NCBI RefSeq assembly: GCF_900086715.1
Contig: NZ_FLKH01000011.1
Location: 372,001-436,000, forward strand
Reading direction: 5' to 3'
Length of the DNA: 64,000 bases
Source: Gracilibacillus timonensis
GTDB lineage: Bacteria > Bacillota > Bacilli > Bacillales > Amphibacillaceae
Made by a program: the position numbers and the translations under genes. The notes beneath the pieces were generated by a model. That model made no database searches and had not been told where the DNA came from. It saw nothing but the letters and a program-made list of their open reading frames with translations. Below are positions 1-9,067 of the stretch, in pieces; the first letter of the stretch is position 1; each line of letters begins with the position of its first letter.

Positions 1-1
1 G

Positions 2-721
2 CATTTAACGGAGCGGCAGGAAAGGCAGAAGCGTGAAGCGGAATTTCGTAGTTTGCAAGCCAACATTAATCCTCATTTCTTATATAACACCTTGGATACG
101 ATTCAATGGATGGCAAGAAAACACCAAGCGAATGACGTAGCAGAATTGGTCGCTTCCCTGGCAAAATTATTTAGAATTGGTTTAAGTAAAGGGCATGATT
201 TTATCTCATTATTGGAGGAATTGGATCATATTGATAGCTACTTAAAAATACAACAAACCAGGTATCGGGATAAATTAAATTACCAGATTGAGGTAGAGGA
301 CTCGGTGAAAGGGGTGCCAGTATTAAAGTTTATTCTGCAGCCTATTATAGAAAATGCTATTTATCATGGAATTAAAGAACGGCGTGGCGTTGGCCATATC
401 AAGATAGAGGCCAGACGAACAGGGGAGTCACTTATGATTCAGATTAGTGATGATGGGAAAGGAATGTCTGCAGCCTCATTACAAGAAATGAAAACAGCCC
501 TAAAGGACGCGATAGCACGTACGGAAAATCCCGAAGAAACTCGCCATAAAAAAGGATACGGCATGTTAAACGTACAGGCAAGGATCCAACTGACGCACGG
601 ACCGGAGTATGGCTTAACGATTGCCAGTGAAAGAAACGTTGGGACAAAGGTTACCATTTTATTACCTTGTGACCAAGAGGAGGAGAGAGATGGAGAATTG
701 GAAAGCTTTGATAGCAGATGA
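2..721 (+). CDS. Sensor histidine kinase, YesM type (C-terminal part)
   Basis: Partial gene; its N-terminus lies before the window. The frame is open from base 2 and reads a helical linker, then the phosphoacceptor motif ANINPHFLYN (bases 56-85), in which His is the autophosphorylated residue of the His_kinase/HPK7 type. An HATPase_c domain follows: the N box around QPIIENAIYHG and the G boxes DDGKGM and GYGMLNV. The family consists of membrane sensors with an extracellular domain, which is missing here. The 3' end overlaps the start of the response regulator gene by 32 bases, so the two are co-translated. With the ABC importer downstream, the pair probably senses a sugar; that role is inferred from context. 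Confidence 0.93.
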   Translation, partial: HLTERQERQKREAEFRSLQANINPHFLYNTLDTIQWMARKHQANDVAELVASLAKLFRIGLSKGHDFISLLEELDHIDSYLKIQQTRYRDKLNYQIEVEDSVKGVPVLKFILQPIIENAIYHGIKERRGVGHIKIEARRTGESLMIQISDDGKGMSAASLQEMKTALKDAIARTENPEETRHKKGYGMLNVQARIQLTHGPEYGLTIASERNVGTKVTILLPCDQEEERDGELESFDSR

Positions 722-1877
722 TGAGTTTATTATTAGAGATGGCATTCGTTCTTTTGTAGATTGGCCAGCCTATCATATCGAGGTGGTCGCGGAAGCAGAA
801 GATGGTGAAGAGGCACTAGAACAAGCAATCACGCATCAAGTAGATATGGCGCTAGTTGATCTGAATATGCCGATTATGGATGGCATCACCGCAATGAAGA
901 AAATAAAACAGAAGTTACCAGATTGTTTGATGGTGGTTATTTCAGGTTATGACGAATTTCGATTTGCGCAGGAAGCTATTCGTTTGCAGGTGGAAGACTA
1001 CCTGTTAAAGCCAGTGGATCCAGATCAGTTAGCGGAGATTCTGCGTATCATTCAACAAAAGCTGGAGCAGCGACAAGCGTCTGAACAATATATACAACAG
1101 GCTTCCTCCCAAGTGGAGAAAAATCAGCAACAGCTCAAAAATCGATTTTTCCAAGATTGGCTGGCGCGTAATTTGTCTGAAAAGGAAATATTCAGTCAGC
1201 TACAATTCTTTCAGTTGCCACAAACGTTACCCCAATCTTTACTTGTAATGAAGTGGCTGGAGGGGGAAAAGAAACAATATTTCACACAGAATCAGCGGCA
1301 TAAGTATATGGAACAGAAGGTAATAGAATGGCTGGAGAATCGATTGCGAGGTTATCGCTTTGCTTCTTTTATAGAAAACGAATGGATGACCTTCTTTTTA
1401 TGGGATAAGCTGCCCCGGTCTGTTGTCACGCAATGGGAGCAGGAAATAGTGGAAGAATTGCAGCAACATCTTGCGGCTTCTATCATGGATATCCAGGACA
1501 CCAATATCACCACAGTATATCATGAAGCCAAACAGAAAGTGGACAAACAGGTACAGCTATTACCATTAGTTAAGGAGGCTTTATTATACATCCGGCATTA
1601 TTATCAAGATCCAGATCTCAGCTTGGAACGGGTAGCTGACTCTTTACATGTCTCTTCCGTCTACCTCAGTAAAATGATCAAACAGGAGTTAGGTGTTTCT
1701 TATGTACAAGTGTTGACGGATATGCGGCTGGCCGTTGCAAAGGATTTATTGAGGACGACCGACTATAATATCCGGGAAATTGCCGAACAAGTCGGTTATG
1801 ATTCACAGCATTACTTTAGCACTTCCTTTCGTAAAAAGAATGGGGTGACACCGGTGCAGTTTAAGCGGAAAGGGTAG
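690..1877 (+). CDS. Response regulator, YesN/AraC type
   Basis: 395-residue DNA-binding partner of the preceding kinase. An N-terminal receiver domain (about residues 1-120) has the acidic pair DD at 10-11, the phosphoacceptor Asp57 in LVDLNMP, and the Lys of LLKPVD. A variable middle region is followed by two AraC helix-turn-helix motifs in the last 100 residues (LSLERVADSLHVS and IREIAEQVGYDSQHYFS). I chose ATG 690 because AGGAGGAGAG lies just upstream; an earlier in-frame start at 621 would give a tail without homology. YesMN pairs commonly regulate carbohydrate transport, so the chvE-mmsAB operon 1.5 kb downstream is a likely target, though no shared operator was demonstrated. Confidence 0.92.
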   Translation: MENWKALIADDEFIIRDGIRSFVDWPAYHIEVVAEAEDGEEALEQAITHQVDMALVDLNMPIMDGITAMKKIKQKLPDCLMVVISGYDEFRFAQEAIRLQVEDYLLKPVDPDQLAEILRIIQQKLEQRQASEQYIQQASSQVEKNQQQLKNRFFQDWLARNLSEKEIFSQLQFFQLPQTLPQSLLVMKWLEGEKKQYFTQNQRHKYMEQKVIEWLENRLRGYRFASFIENEWMTFFLWDKLPRSVVTQWEQEIVEELQQHLAASIMDIQDTNITTVYHEAKQKVDKQVQLLPLVKEALLYIRHYYQDPDLSLERVADSLHVSSVYLSKMIKQELGVSYVQVLTDMRLAVAKDLLRTTDYNIREIAEQVGYDSQHYFSTSFRKKNGVTPVQFKRKG

Positions 1878-2388
1878 GTGTATTTTTCTTATAGGTTTTT
1901 CAAACGAGAAAGCGCATTTCTTTAGAGATGAGATGATGAAAAGGTAATCTTAACATTTTAAATTACATGCGTATCTTTTTTATAAAAAATAGCTTGATCA
2001 CAGAACGTTTGTTTGGTATAATGAACAGAACAAACATTAATGAAAGAGTCGATCAACCTAACAAAAGGACAGGAACGCTACTGCAAAGTTGCTGGTAGGC
2101 GGGAAATGCCCATAAACAAAGAGGTGGTGATATAATAAAACATAAATGTTAGTTCCTGATGAATGAGGTTTGCATGACTAAATTTTAAAAACATGTGATG
2201 CGACGCTAACTGTTTGAAAATAATATGTATTTGCAGTTCGGTTAAACTTTAATATGGACAACAACGAATGAAAAGTATACAAAAATGATCCGATAGAGAA
2301 AGTGAGATTTAAAGCCCTCTTACACCTTAAGCATTTTTATTAGAGTTGCATTCTTTTTTGATGAATGCCCATGAAAAGGAGAAAGAAT
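1878..2388. other. Intergenic region with an orphan leader-like transcript unit
   Basis: No convincing gene. It has a LexA-like box and TATAAT (separate entry), then a GC-richer stretch around 2070-2115. A strong ribosome binding site, AAAGAGGTGGTGA, follows at about 2119-2131, but its only start, GTG, is followed one codon later by TAA. This looks like the 5' untranslated region of a small gene, perhaps a holin-like or type I toxin, whose coding part has been lost. A 25-codon reading frame starts at the -10 box (2021) but has no ribosome binding site and is not called. From 2140 to 2370 I see nothing else. Confidence 0.4.
2003..2022 (+). promoter_or_regulatory. LexA-like box next to a TATAAT -10 element
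   Basis: GAACGTTTGTTT at 2003-2014 differs at one position from the Gram-positive SOS box core GAAC-N4-GTTC. It lies three bases before TATAAT (2017-2022), where a repressor would cover the promoter. No intact SOS gene follows, so function is uncertain. Confidence 0.35.
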
Positions 2389-2895
2389 ATGGCTTGGAAT
2401 AAAAATAAAAATATAAGAGAAGCTTCAGAGTGGTTAGTGGAGAAATTCAAACTGCTCGATGCAAAAGAAAACATGATTAAAACACAACAAAAAAAGTTAC
2501 AACAGACGGGACATAAAGAACCCTTGCGTGAATTATTTCGTGGAGGCGTATACTGGGTGAATTTTGGTAATGGAAATGTAGGGGCAGAGAAAAATAAAAC
2601 TAGGCCTGGAGTAATTATTTCTCCTAATCATATGAATAAAGCTGAAACGGTTATCGTGATTCCTATTTCCTCCAAGTTCAAATATCAAATAAAAAAAGGA
2701 AGAAAAATACCTAAGTATAAGAATCACTTCATTCTCTACAAACAAACGTATAGGGAGTTGGATGATAATTCCGTTATTAAGTGCGAGGATATCAGAAGTA
2801 TTGATGTGGCCAGAATTGGAGATTTGATTTTTAATATCTACCAAGAAGATATGCGTTTCATAAAAACAAGAATTTTATATACGATGGGATATTAG
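2389..2895 (+). CDS. PemK/MazF-family protein, no antitoxin visible
   Basis: 168 residues. Residues about 45-168 match the PemK/MazF ribonuclease fold: GGVYWVNFG as the first strand, the conserved EKNKTRPGVII with the Arg-Pro signature, and VIVIPISS. Family members are usually 110-120 residues; this one has an extra lysine-rich helical N-terminus of about 45 residues. The ATG at 2389 has AAAGGAG 8-9 bases upstream, so the earlier ATG at 2365, which lies before that site, was rejected. No MazE/PemI-like antitoxin gene precedes it. The family cleaves mRNA at short sequences; whether this orphan is active cannot be told from sequence. Confidence 0.82.
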   Translation: MAWNKNKNIREASEWLVEKFKLLDAKENMIKTQQKKLQQTGHKEPLRELFRGGVYWVNFGNGNVGAEKNKTRPGVIISPNHMNKAETVIVIPISSKFKYQIKKGRKIPKYKNHFILYKQTYRELDDNSVIKCEDIRSIDVARIGDLIFNIYQEDMRFIKTRILYTMGY

Positions 2896-2906
2896 TGGTG
2901 GAATAA

Positions 2907-3056
2907 ATGTATCATAACTACATAAGCTATATTATCCTTATTATGGATAGGGTTTATGTTGACATTTCAAATGAATTAGGTTATTCTGAACATAGAGATG
3001 TTAGATTGCCACGTCGCAATCGTATGACACCTATCCATGATAGGGTTTACTGTTAA
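2907..3056 (+). CDS. Possible 49-residue small protein after the PemK-like gene
   Basis: An open frame starts 11 bases after the PemK-like stop codon, with a weak GTGGTGG ribosome binding site overlapping that stop. The product has a hydrophobic start, then a charged part (SEHRDVRLPRRNR). The motif DRVY occurs near codon 14 and again at the end. No known family is recognised. A strong terminator 10 bases after the stop fits a two-gene unit with the PemK-like gene. It could equally be chance or a remnant. Confidence 0.28.
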   Translation: MYHNYISYIILIMDRVYVDISNELGYSEHRDVRLPRRNRMTPIHDRVYC

Positions 3057-3065
3057 TAATTCAGA

Positions 3066-3105
3066 AGAACTTCTAGTCATTAGACGATTAGAAGTTCTTT
3101 TTTTG
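3066..3105 (+). terminator. Rho-independent terminator
   Basis: AGAACTTCTA pairs with TAGAAGTTCT around a 13-base loop and is followed by seven T. It ends the PemK-like unit. Confidence 0.85.
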
Positions 3106-3151
3106 GTTGAATCCTTCTTTTATTTTGATCTTTACAGTAAAAAGAGTTAAA

Positions 3152-3197
3152 AACACCACTTCATTCTTTGCTACAACTGGGATGAAGTGGTGTTTTT
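3152..3197 (+). terminator. Second terminator-like hairpin
   Basis: AACACCACTTCAT pairs with ATGAAGTGGTGTT and is followed by a T run. It is 46 bases after the first terminator. The reading frame that crosses it (3107-3289) has no ribosome binding site and was not called. Confidence 0.75.
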
Positions 3198-3337
3198 TTG
3201 TGGTAAAAAATGAAAATAGGAGTTCAGCAATCGTCCCTTTTTTGATGTATAGACTATGTGTGGTTTGCTTACTATCTTCCCCACCTTAAATTTTTATAAA
3301 AACTATTTAAAATATTGTAAAGGCTTACAAAAACAAC

Positions 3338-3356
3338 TGTGATAACGTATAACACA
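3338..3356 (+). promoter_or_regulatory. Operator-like dyad before chvE
   Basis: TGTGATAACGTATAACACA is an imperfect dyad with TGTG/CACA ends. It overlaps a possible -10 (TATAAC, 3348) spaced 17 bases from TTACAA (3325). The cre consensus is matched only loosely. This is a candidate site for YesN or CcpA control. Confidence 0.35.
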
Positions 3357-3391
3357 AGAAAGAGAAATATATTTTTGAAAGGGGTTACGTT

Positions 3392-4483
3392 ATGAAGAAG
3401 TTCGTTTTTGGTGCACTGTTATTCAGTCTTATTTTATTTTTGGCAGCATGTGGTGAGGATAGTTCAGCTGGTGGATCCGATGATGCAGCGACAGAGGATG
3501 CGTTGATAGGAGTGGCGATGCCGACCAAATCATCACAACGCTGGGTAGATGATGGGAACAATATGGTAGAGCAGTTGGAGGCACTTGGTTTTGAGACGGA
3601 TTTACAGTATGCCGAAGATGATGTTGACAAACAAGTGGAGCAAATTGAGAACATGATTGTAAAAGGGGCAGACGCATTAGTAATTGCTTCGATTGATGGA
3701 ACGGCGCTAACCAATGTATTAGAAGAAGCCGCTTCTCAAGACATTCCAGTGATCGCTTATGACCGCTTGATTATGGAAAGCGAGCATGTCACTTATTATG
3801 CGACCTTTGATAATTTTGAAGTAGGAGTATTGCAAGCGACTTATTTGGAAGAGGCACTCGATTTAGCTAATGAGGATGGACCTTTTAATATCGAAATATT
3901 TGGTGGTTCACCAGATGATAATAACGCCTATTTCTTTTGGGATGGTGCGATGAGTGTGCTTCAGCCTTATATAGATGAAGGAAAATTAATTGTTCAAAGT
4001 GGACAAACGGACTTCGAGCAAGCAGCGACCATGCGCTGGGATGGAAACACCGCGAAATCAAGAATGGAAAACATTCTAAGCAGTTCATACTCCGGTGAGG
4101 AAAAAGTAGACGCAGTGCTTTCACCTTATGATGGGATCAGCCGTGGGGTTATTCAGGCGCTTAAAGGGGTGGGTTACGGTTCCGGCGATTTGCCATTACC
4201 AGTTATCTCTGGACAAGACGCAGAATTAGCATCCATCAAATCGATTATTGCTGAGGAGCAAACACAAACCGTCTTTAAGGATACGCGTGACTTGGCAGCA
4301 AGTGCGGTATCTATGACAGAAGCGATTCTAAATGATGAGGAAGCAGAAGTAAACGATACAGAAACATACGATAACGGTGTGAAGGTAGTGCCAACATTCC
4401 TCGTTGAGCCTGTATCTGTAGATATCGATAATTATCAAGAAGTGGTTATCGACAGTGGCTATTATTCCGAAGACGAGTTGTAA
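3392..4483 (+). CDS. chvE: Multiple-monosaccharide ABC transporter binding lipoprotein
   Basis: 363-residue extracytoplasmic sugar-binding protein of the ChvE/XylF class (Peripla_BP_4 fold). The signal peptide [20 protein letters not shown] ends in a lipobox (LAAC), so it is a lipid-anchored lipoprotein in this Gram-positive. The mature protein begins with an acidic Ser/Gly linker. Later motifs such as [16 protein letters not shown] and ISGQDAE are typical of the family. AAAGGGG lies before the start. The ATPase and permease genes follow in the order known from ChvE-GguA-GguB. Likely substrates are aldose monosaccharides such as glucose, galactose, xylose or arabinose; the exact one is unknown. 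Confidence 0.9.
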   Translation: MKKFVFGALLFSLILFLAACGEDSSAGGSDDAATEDALIGVAMPTKSSQRWVDDGNNMVEQLEALGFETDLQYAEDDVDKQVEQIENMIVKGADALVIASIDGTALTNVLEEAASQDIPVIAYDRLIMESEHVTYYATFDNFEVGVLQATYLEEALDLANEDGPFNIEIFGGSPDDNNAYFFWDGAMSVLQPYIDEGKLIVQSGQTDFEQAATMRWDGNTAKSRMENILSSSYSGEEKVDAVLSPYDGISRGVIQALKGVGYGSGDLPLPVISGQDAELASIKSIIAEEQTQTVFKDTRDLAASAVSMTEAILNDEEAEVNDTETYDNGVKVVPTFLVEPVSVDIDNYQEVVIDSGYYSEDEL

Positions 4484-4493
4484 TAAATCATCA

Positions 4494-4526
4494 GAACTTA
4501 GCGGTGATAGACTCACTGCTAAGTTC
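4494..4526 (+). other. Intra-operon hairpin between chvE and mmsA
   Basis: GAACTTAGCGGTGA pairs with TCACTGCTAAGTTC over a 5-base loop, allowing one mismatched pair. There is no T run, so it more likely stabilises the 3' end of chvE mRNA and lowers downstream expression than terminates fully. This is common after binding-protein genes that must be expressed in excess. Confidence 0.7.
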
Positions 4527-4547
4527 ATTCCATAAGGTGGTGAACAG

Positions 4548-6098
4548 ATGTCTGATTATATTTTGGAAATGAAAAACATTACCAAGAGCTTTCCTGGTGT
4601 GAAGGCTTTGGATCAAGTAAACCTCCAGGTAAAACAAGGCGAAATACATGCCCTGGTTGGTGAAAATGGTGCAGGCAAGTCTACGTTAATGAAGGTATTA
4701 AGCGGGGTGTATGCCTCTGGCAGTTATCAAGGTGATATCTATTTTGAAGGAGAAACGTGTCATTTTAAAAATATCAAGCAAAGTGAAGAGCTTGGTATTG
4801 TGATTATTCACCAAGAATTAGCGTTAAGTCCTTATCTCTCGATTGCAGAAAATATTTTTCTAGGAAACGAACGCCAATCGAATACGATCATCAAATGGCA
4901 AGATACATATGCGGAATCACAAAGGCTGTTAGATCGAGTAGGATTAAAGGATTCTCCTGAAACGATCGTAATGGATATTGGCGTGGGGAAACAGCAATTA
5001 GTCGAGATTGCTAAGGCATTATCGAAGAATGTAAAGTTGTTAATTCTGGACGAACCGACAGCGGCTTTGAATGAAACCGATAGTGAAAACTTATTGCAAT
5101 TATTGTTGGAGCTGAAAGAGCAAGGAATTGCCTCGATTTTGATTTCCCATAAACTAAATGAAGTTTCTCACGTATCGGATTCGATTACCGTATTACGTGA
5201 CGGGCAGACGATTGAGACATTAGATGCAAGAACAGAGAAGGTATCAGAAGAACGTATTATCAAAGGCATGGTTGGTCGTGAATTAACGAGTCGTTTTCCA
5301 GAACGCCACGATAATATTCAAGAAACATTGTTCGAAGTGAAGAATTGGCAGGTCTATCATCCGCAGCATAGTGACCGAAAAATAATAGATAATGTTAATT
5401 TTTATGTAAAAAAAGGTGAGGTCGTAGGTATTGCTGGTTTAATGGGTGCCGGTCGCACCGAATTAGCCATGAGTATATTTGGTAAATCTTATGGAAAGCG
5501 CATCTCCGGTGATGTCTATAAAAACGGGCAGCGGATCGATGTAAATACCGTCGCACAGGCGATTAAGAATGGGGTTGCCTATGTATCAGAGGACCGTAAG
5601 ACCTATGGACTGAATCTGATCGATGATATAAAACGCAATATTACATCTGCTAATTTAAAAAGGGTCTCTAAGGCATCTGTAATGGATGAAAATAAAGAAC
5701 GGATCGAGGCAGAAAGGTTAAAAACAAAATTAAATATCAAGACACCTACACTGGAACAGCTAGCCGGGAACTTGAGTGGCGGTAATCAGCAAAAGGTGGT
5801 CTTGAGTAAATGGATGTTCGCCGAGCCTGAAGTACTTCTTTTGGATGAACCAACCAGAGGGGTAGACGTAGGGGCGAAGTTTGAAATTTATACACAGATT
5901 AATGAACTTGCCCAGCAAGGAATGGCAGTTGTGGTCATTTCCTCTGAATTGACAGAGATATTAGGTTTATCTGATCGAATGTATGTCATGAATGAAGGTC
6001 GTTTCACAGTCGAATTATCGAGAGAAGAAGCTAATCAGGAGAAAATGATGCATTACATGACAGGAAGTGGGGGGACCAATCATGCAAGTAATCGTTAA
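4548..6098 (+). CDS. mmsA: Multiple-monosaccharide ABC transporter ATPase
   Basis: 516 residues with two fused nucleotide-binding domains, as in RbsA/XylG/GguA. Domain 1 has Walker [10 protein letters not shown] (residues 38-46) and Walker [14 protein letters not shown]. Domain 2 has a degenerate Walker A (GLMGAGRTE), the signature LSGGNQQKV and Walker [15 protein letters not shown] degenerate second P-loop is normal in this family. It powers sugar uptake with the ChvE and MmsB proteins at the membrane. GGTGGTG precedes the start, and its 3' end overlaps mmsB by 17 bases. Confidence 0.94.
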   Translation: MSDYILEMKNITKSFPGVKALDQVNLQVKQGEIHALVGENGAGKSTLMKVLSGVYASGSYQGDIYFEGETCHFKNIKQSEELGIVIIHQELALSPYLSIAENIFLGNERQSNTIIKWQDTYAESQRLLDRVGLKDSPETIVMDIGVGKQQLVEIAKALSKNVKLLILDEPTAALNETDSENLLQLLLELKEQGIASILISHKLNEVSHVSDSITVLRDGQTIETLDARTEKVSEERIIKGMVGRELTSRFPERHDNIQETLFEVKNWQVYHPQHSDRKIIDNVNFYVKKGEVVGIAGLMGAGRTELAMSIFGKSYGKRISGDVYKNGQRIDVNTVAQAIKNGVAYVSEDRKTYGLNLIDDIKRNITSANLKRVSKASVMDENKERIEAERLKTKLNIKTPTLEQLAGNLSGGNQQKVVLSKWMFAEPEVLLLDEPTRGVDVGAKFEIYTQINELAQQGMAVVVISSELTEILGLSDRMYVMNEGRFTVELSREEANQEKMMHYMTGSGGTNHASNR

Positions 6099-7242
6099 TC
6101 TGTTTCGGAATAATATTAGAGAATATGGTATGATCATTGCCCTTATACTGATTACAGGACTTTTTTTTCTGCTAACGGATGGTGTGAATCTAAAGCCGTT
6201 GAACCTTACCAATTTAATCTTGCAAAATGGTTTTATTCTGGTGTTGGCAGTAGGGATGGTTTTGGTTATTATTACAGGGAATATTGATCTTTCGGTCGGT
6301 TCTGTGGTTGCTTTTATTGGGGCGGTGGCTGGGGTTTTAATTATTAACATGGGTGTCCCGGTTTGGCTGGCGGTAGTCATTGCGATTGTTGCAGGTGCTC
6401 TGATCGGCGTATGGCAAGGGTTCTGGATTTCATACGTTGGTATTCCATCTTTTATCGTGACCTTGGCTGGTATGTTGATTTTTCGCGGGCTGACTTTATG
6501 GTTGCTGGATGGCAAATCGTTAGCGCCTTTTCCAGAGTCATTCCAGAAGATCAGCAGTGGATTTGTTCCTGATCTCTTTCAAGGTGGCAATATCCACATT
6601 TTTACGATGGTGTTGTCCATTGTATTATCGCTGGTGTTAATCTATATGGAATTTAGTAAAAGGAAAAATCAGTTACAATACAATCTCCAAGTGTTGCCGT
6701 TATGGGTTAGCATTGTGAAAATTGGTTTATTACTACTGGTGATTAACTGGTTTGCTTATCAGCTGGCCTTGAATAAAGGGATTCCTACCGTTTTAGTGAT
6801 TGCCTTGGTTCTCATTATGGTGTATACCTTTATTATGAAAAAGACGGTAATGGGTCGCCATATCTATGCAACAGGTGGTAATAAAAAAGCGGCCGATTTG
6901 TCTGGCATCAAAACCAAACGAGTAGTGTTTTGGGTATTTGTCAACAATGGTGTACTGGCAGCACTTGCTGGTCTGATGTTTGCGGCACGTCTCAATTCTG
7001 CAACACCTGCAGCTGGTAATATGCTAGAGTTGGACGCCATTGCTGCAGTATTTATTGGCGGTGCGTCCATGGCTGGTGGTGTTGGTACGGTGATTGGAGC
7101 GATTGTTGGCGGTCTTGTTATGGGGGTTATGAATAATGGTATGTCTCTGATTGGGATCGGTATTGACTGGCAGCAGGCGATTAAAGGCATGGTACTGCTG
7201 ATCGCTGTAGGATTTGATGTCTATAATAAAAATAAAGGATAA
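6082..7242 (+). CDS. mmsB: Multiple-monosaccharide ABC transporter permease
   Basis: 386-residue integral membrane protein with about ten hydrophobic segments, of the BPD_transp_2 (RbsC/XylH/GguB) family. Family motifs are [16 protein letters not shown] near residue 65 and [20 protein letters not shown] near residue 320. I preferred ATG 6082 over the upstream GTG 6067 because the GGGGGG ribosome binding site lies between them. It is translationally coupled to mmsA. It forms the membrane channel of the importer. No further gene follows before the terminator at 7475, so the operon ends here. Confidence 0.93.
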   Translation: MQVIVNLFRNNIREYGMIIALILITGLFFLLTDGVNLKPLNLTNLILQNGFILVLAVGMVLVIITGNIDLSVGSVVAFIGAVAGVLIINMGVPVWLAVVIAIVAGALIGVWQGFWISYVGIPSFIVTLAGMLIFRGLTLWLLDGKSLAPFPESFQKISSGFVPDLFQGGNIHIFTMVLSIVLSLVLIYMEFSKRKNQLQYNLQVLPLWVSIVKIGLLLLVINWFAYQLALNKGIPTVLVIALVLIMVYTFIMKKTVMGRHIYATGGNKKAADLSGIKTKRVVFWVFVNNGVLAALAGLMFAARLNSATPAAGNMLELDAIAAVFIGGASMAGGVGTVIGAIVGGLVMGVMNNGMSLIGIGIDWQQAIKGMVLLIAVGFDVYNKNKG

Positions 7243-7474
7243 GTGAAAAATAGAGAGCTTGTTAACTAAGCACTATTTTATGATACGATAGACCTATCAA
7301 TAGACTGGCTTCACATGAGGGGTTAGGGTGGCACTGTCGTCCTGTCGGTAGTCTTTAAGTTGGAGACTTCCAAGGGAGGAGGTGACTTGATTTTCAATAC
7401 ATTTTTGTGTTTTATTTTTGTTGATTAAACAGTTTATTTATCATTGAAGGTTGAATTTCGCAGTTAAAACAAAC
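7243..7474 (+). other. Leader-like region with a strong RBS and a 13-codon hydrophobic frame
   Basis: No family gene. A possible promoter (TTGTTA at 7259, TACGAT at 7283) is followed by a GC-richer stretch with small hairpins (TTGGAGACTTCCAA, about 7360). A near-perfect ribosome binding site GGGAGGAGGTGA (7374-7385) then leads into TTG at 7387. The frame there codes for only 13 residues, mostly Phe, Leu and Ile, and ends with TAA at 7426-7428. The layout resembles the unit at 2000-2140. It may be a degenerate type I toxin or a leader; I cannot assign it. Confidence 0.35.
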
Positions 7475-7527
7475 AAAAACCTCCTTTATTCCTTCGTATC
7501 ATGGGAATAGAGGGGGGTTTCTGTTTT
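7475..7527 (+). terminator. Terminator after the mms operon region
   Basis: AAAACCTCCTTTATTCC pairs with GGGAATAGAGGGGGGTTT, with a T-rich tail (CTGTTTT). It lies between the rightward mms unit and the leftward SDR gene. Confidence 0.75.
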
Positions 7528-7585
7528 GGATAGTTAATAAGAGCGAAAATGATTGATTATCGAATCGCTAAATGTTTAGAATAAA

Positions 7586-8515
7586 TTAAGATGTTGTCCA
7601 TTGTCCACCGTTAACATGCAGTGTCTGCCCCGTTACGAATCGTGAATCGTCAGAAGCGAGATAAACAAAAGTGGGAGCAATTTCAAATGGCTGTCCCTGA
7701 CGTTGCATGGGGTTTCCGGCTAATGAAACGGCATCTGCGGAGAAACTGGAAGGAATCAATGGTGTCCATATTCGTCCTGGAGCAATGGCGTTCACTCGAA
7801 TTCCCTGGCTTACAAGATTATTGGCCAAGGCCCGACTGAAGCTGACAATAGCTCCCTTTGTTGCTGAATAATCGATTAATTGATCATATCCTTCATAAGC
7901 GACGACAGAAGCCGTATTAATAATTGAACTGCCTGCTTTTAAATAAGGGAGTGCGGCACGTGTAGTATAAAAGTGGGAGTACACATTCACTTTAAATGTG
8001 TCATCAAATTGCTCATCTGTAATATCGAGCAGACTTAATTGTTGAAATTGAATGCCAACATGATTACAAAGCACATCTAATTTTCCAAAAGTGTCCACCG
8101 TTTTTTCTACAATATCGATACATTGTTGTTTATCCTTTAAATCGCCTGGAAGCTGTAAACACTGCTGTCCAAGCTCTTCAATTCGAGACTTCGTCCTATC
8201 TGCATCTTCTTGTTCATCCAAATAAGCGATGGCTACATCTGCCCCTTCTTTGGCAAAGGCAATGGCAGCCGCTGCTCCCATACCGCTGTCCCCTCCAGTA
8301 ATTAGTGCAATTTTTTCGGCTAGTTTATTACTTCCTTTATCATTCGGATTCTCGATAATGGGTCTGGGCACCATCCATTTTTCTAAACCTGGCTGACGAA
8401 ATTGACGTTGTTCCGGAACTGTAACCGGCACATCTTGATATTGTGTGATCTGACCATAGTTTGGATACATTGGATAATGGGATCTTGTCGGTTCGTTTTG
8501 TTTTTTATGCGTCAT
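7586..8515 (-). CDS. SDR oxidoreductase, YhdF/YhxC general-stress type
   Basis: 309-residue short-chain dehydrogenase with the long N-terminal extension seen in the Bacillus YhdF/YhxD/YdaD group. The nucleotide site is [10 protein letters not shown], the NNAG motif is changed to CNHVG, and the catalytic Tyr-x-x-x-Lys is in YSATKGA. The C-terminus is [15 protein letters not shown] 8515 has AAGGAGG directly upstream. Further upstream in-frame Met codons give a non-conserved hydrophobic tail and were rejected. It probably uses NAD(P) to oxidise or reduce a sugar or alcohol; the substrate is unknown. Cytoplasmic and monocistronic. Confidence 0.9.
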   Translation of the reverse strand: MTHKKQNEPTRSHYPMYPNYGQITQYQDVPVTVPEQRQFRQPGLEKWMVPRPIIENPNDKGSNKLAEKIALITGGDSGMGAAAAIAFAKEGADVAIAYLDEQEDADRTKSRIEELGQQCLQLPGDLKDKQQCIDIVEKTVDTFGKLDVLCNHVGIQFQQLSLLDITDEQFDDTFKVNVYSHFYTTRAALPYLKAGSSIINTASVVAYEGYDQLIDYSATKGAIVSFSRALANNLVSQGIRVNAIAPGRIWTPLIPSSFSADAVSLAGNPMQRQGQPFEIAPTFVYLASDDSRFVTGQTLHVNGGQWTTS

Positions 8516-8638
8516 GATAATCCTCCTTGAAATAACATGGATGCAATACTTTATGCAAAATAGGCGGATGTAGTGAAACACCATATCGCTGGGATTTGAA
8601 TAAAGTAGGAGGTAGAAGGAAACAAGGAGGTTAACACC

Positions 8639-8809
8639 ATGCAATATTATTATAACCCCGAAGTGAAATTATTGTTAGTGAATCAATCAAATGAGAAAGT
8701 GGGAGTGCGATATGAGGCTGGTCAGCATACATTCCAATTGCCGAAAATAGGACCTAGGCCACCTTATTATACTAATCCGAGATATGGGCAGTATTTTCCT
8801 ATTATTTAG
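8639..8809 (+). CDS. Unknown 56-residue Tyr/Pro-rich small protein
   Basis: A small gene with a very strong ribosome binding site (AACAAGGAGG, eight bases before the ATG). It starts [13 protein letters not shown] and ends in a Pro/Tyr-rich tail ([19 protein letters not shown]). No membrane segment or known domain is recognised. It is divergent from the SDR gene and shares its 123-bp upstream region, so both may respond to the same signal. The strong ribosome binding site and full-length frame make it a likely real gene. Confidence 0.6.
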   Translation: MQYYYNPEVKLLLVNQSNEKVGVRYEAGQHTFQLPKIGPRPPYYTNPRYGQYFPII

Positions 8810-8966
8810 GGGGAGAGGACACCTAGAACAAAGGAGATCGGTCCACAAATGATAAGCGCACAGCAAGCACAGATGTAGTTCAAGACAAGTTTTTAGAATG
8901 GGATGAAAAATGTATATATGTGTGGTTAAGGAGTAAAAATTATTGCAGAGGCAATGGCATCTTGTT

Positions 8967-9011
8967 AGTAAAAACGTATGAATAGAGATACCCAAGTCAT
9001 ACGTTTTTACT
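8967..9011. other. 15-bp inverted repeat, possible terminator
   Basis: AGTAAAAACGTATGA pairs with TCATACGTTTTTACT around a 15-base loop. The T and A runs lie inside the stem, so it could end transcripts from either side. The rest of 8810-9067 shows no gene. Confidence 0.55.
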
Positions 9012-9067
9012 GGTAGTAAGTAATGATCAGAACTATACTTCCGGTGGAGATTATTTGCATTTAGGAT

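Noticed and set aside
439-657. Minus-strand frames inside the histidine kinase gene
   Set aside because: Antisense shadows of a strongly supported gene; the same applies to most other short frames opposite real genes.
3107-3289. 60-codon plus-strand frame
   Set aside because: It runs through a terminator hairpin, has no ribosome binding site and no protein-like composition.
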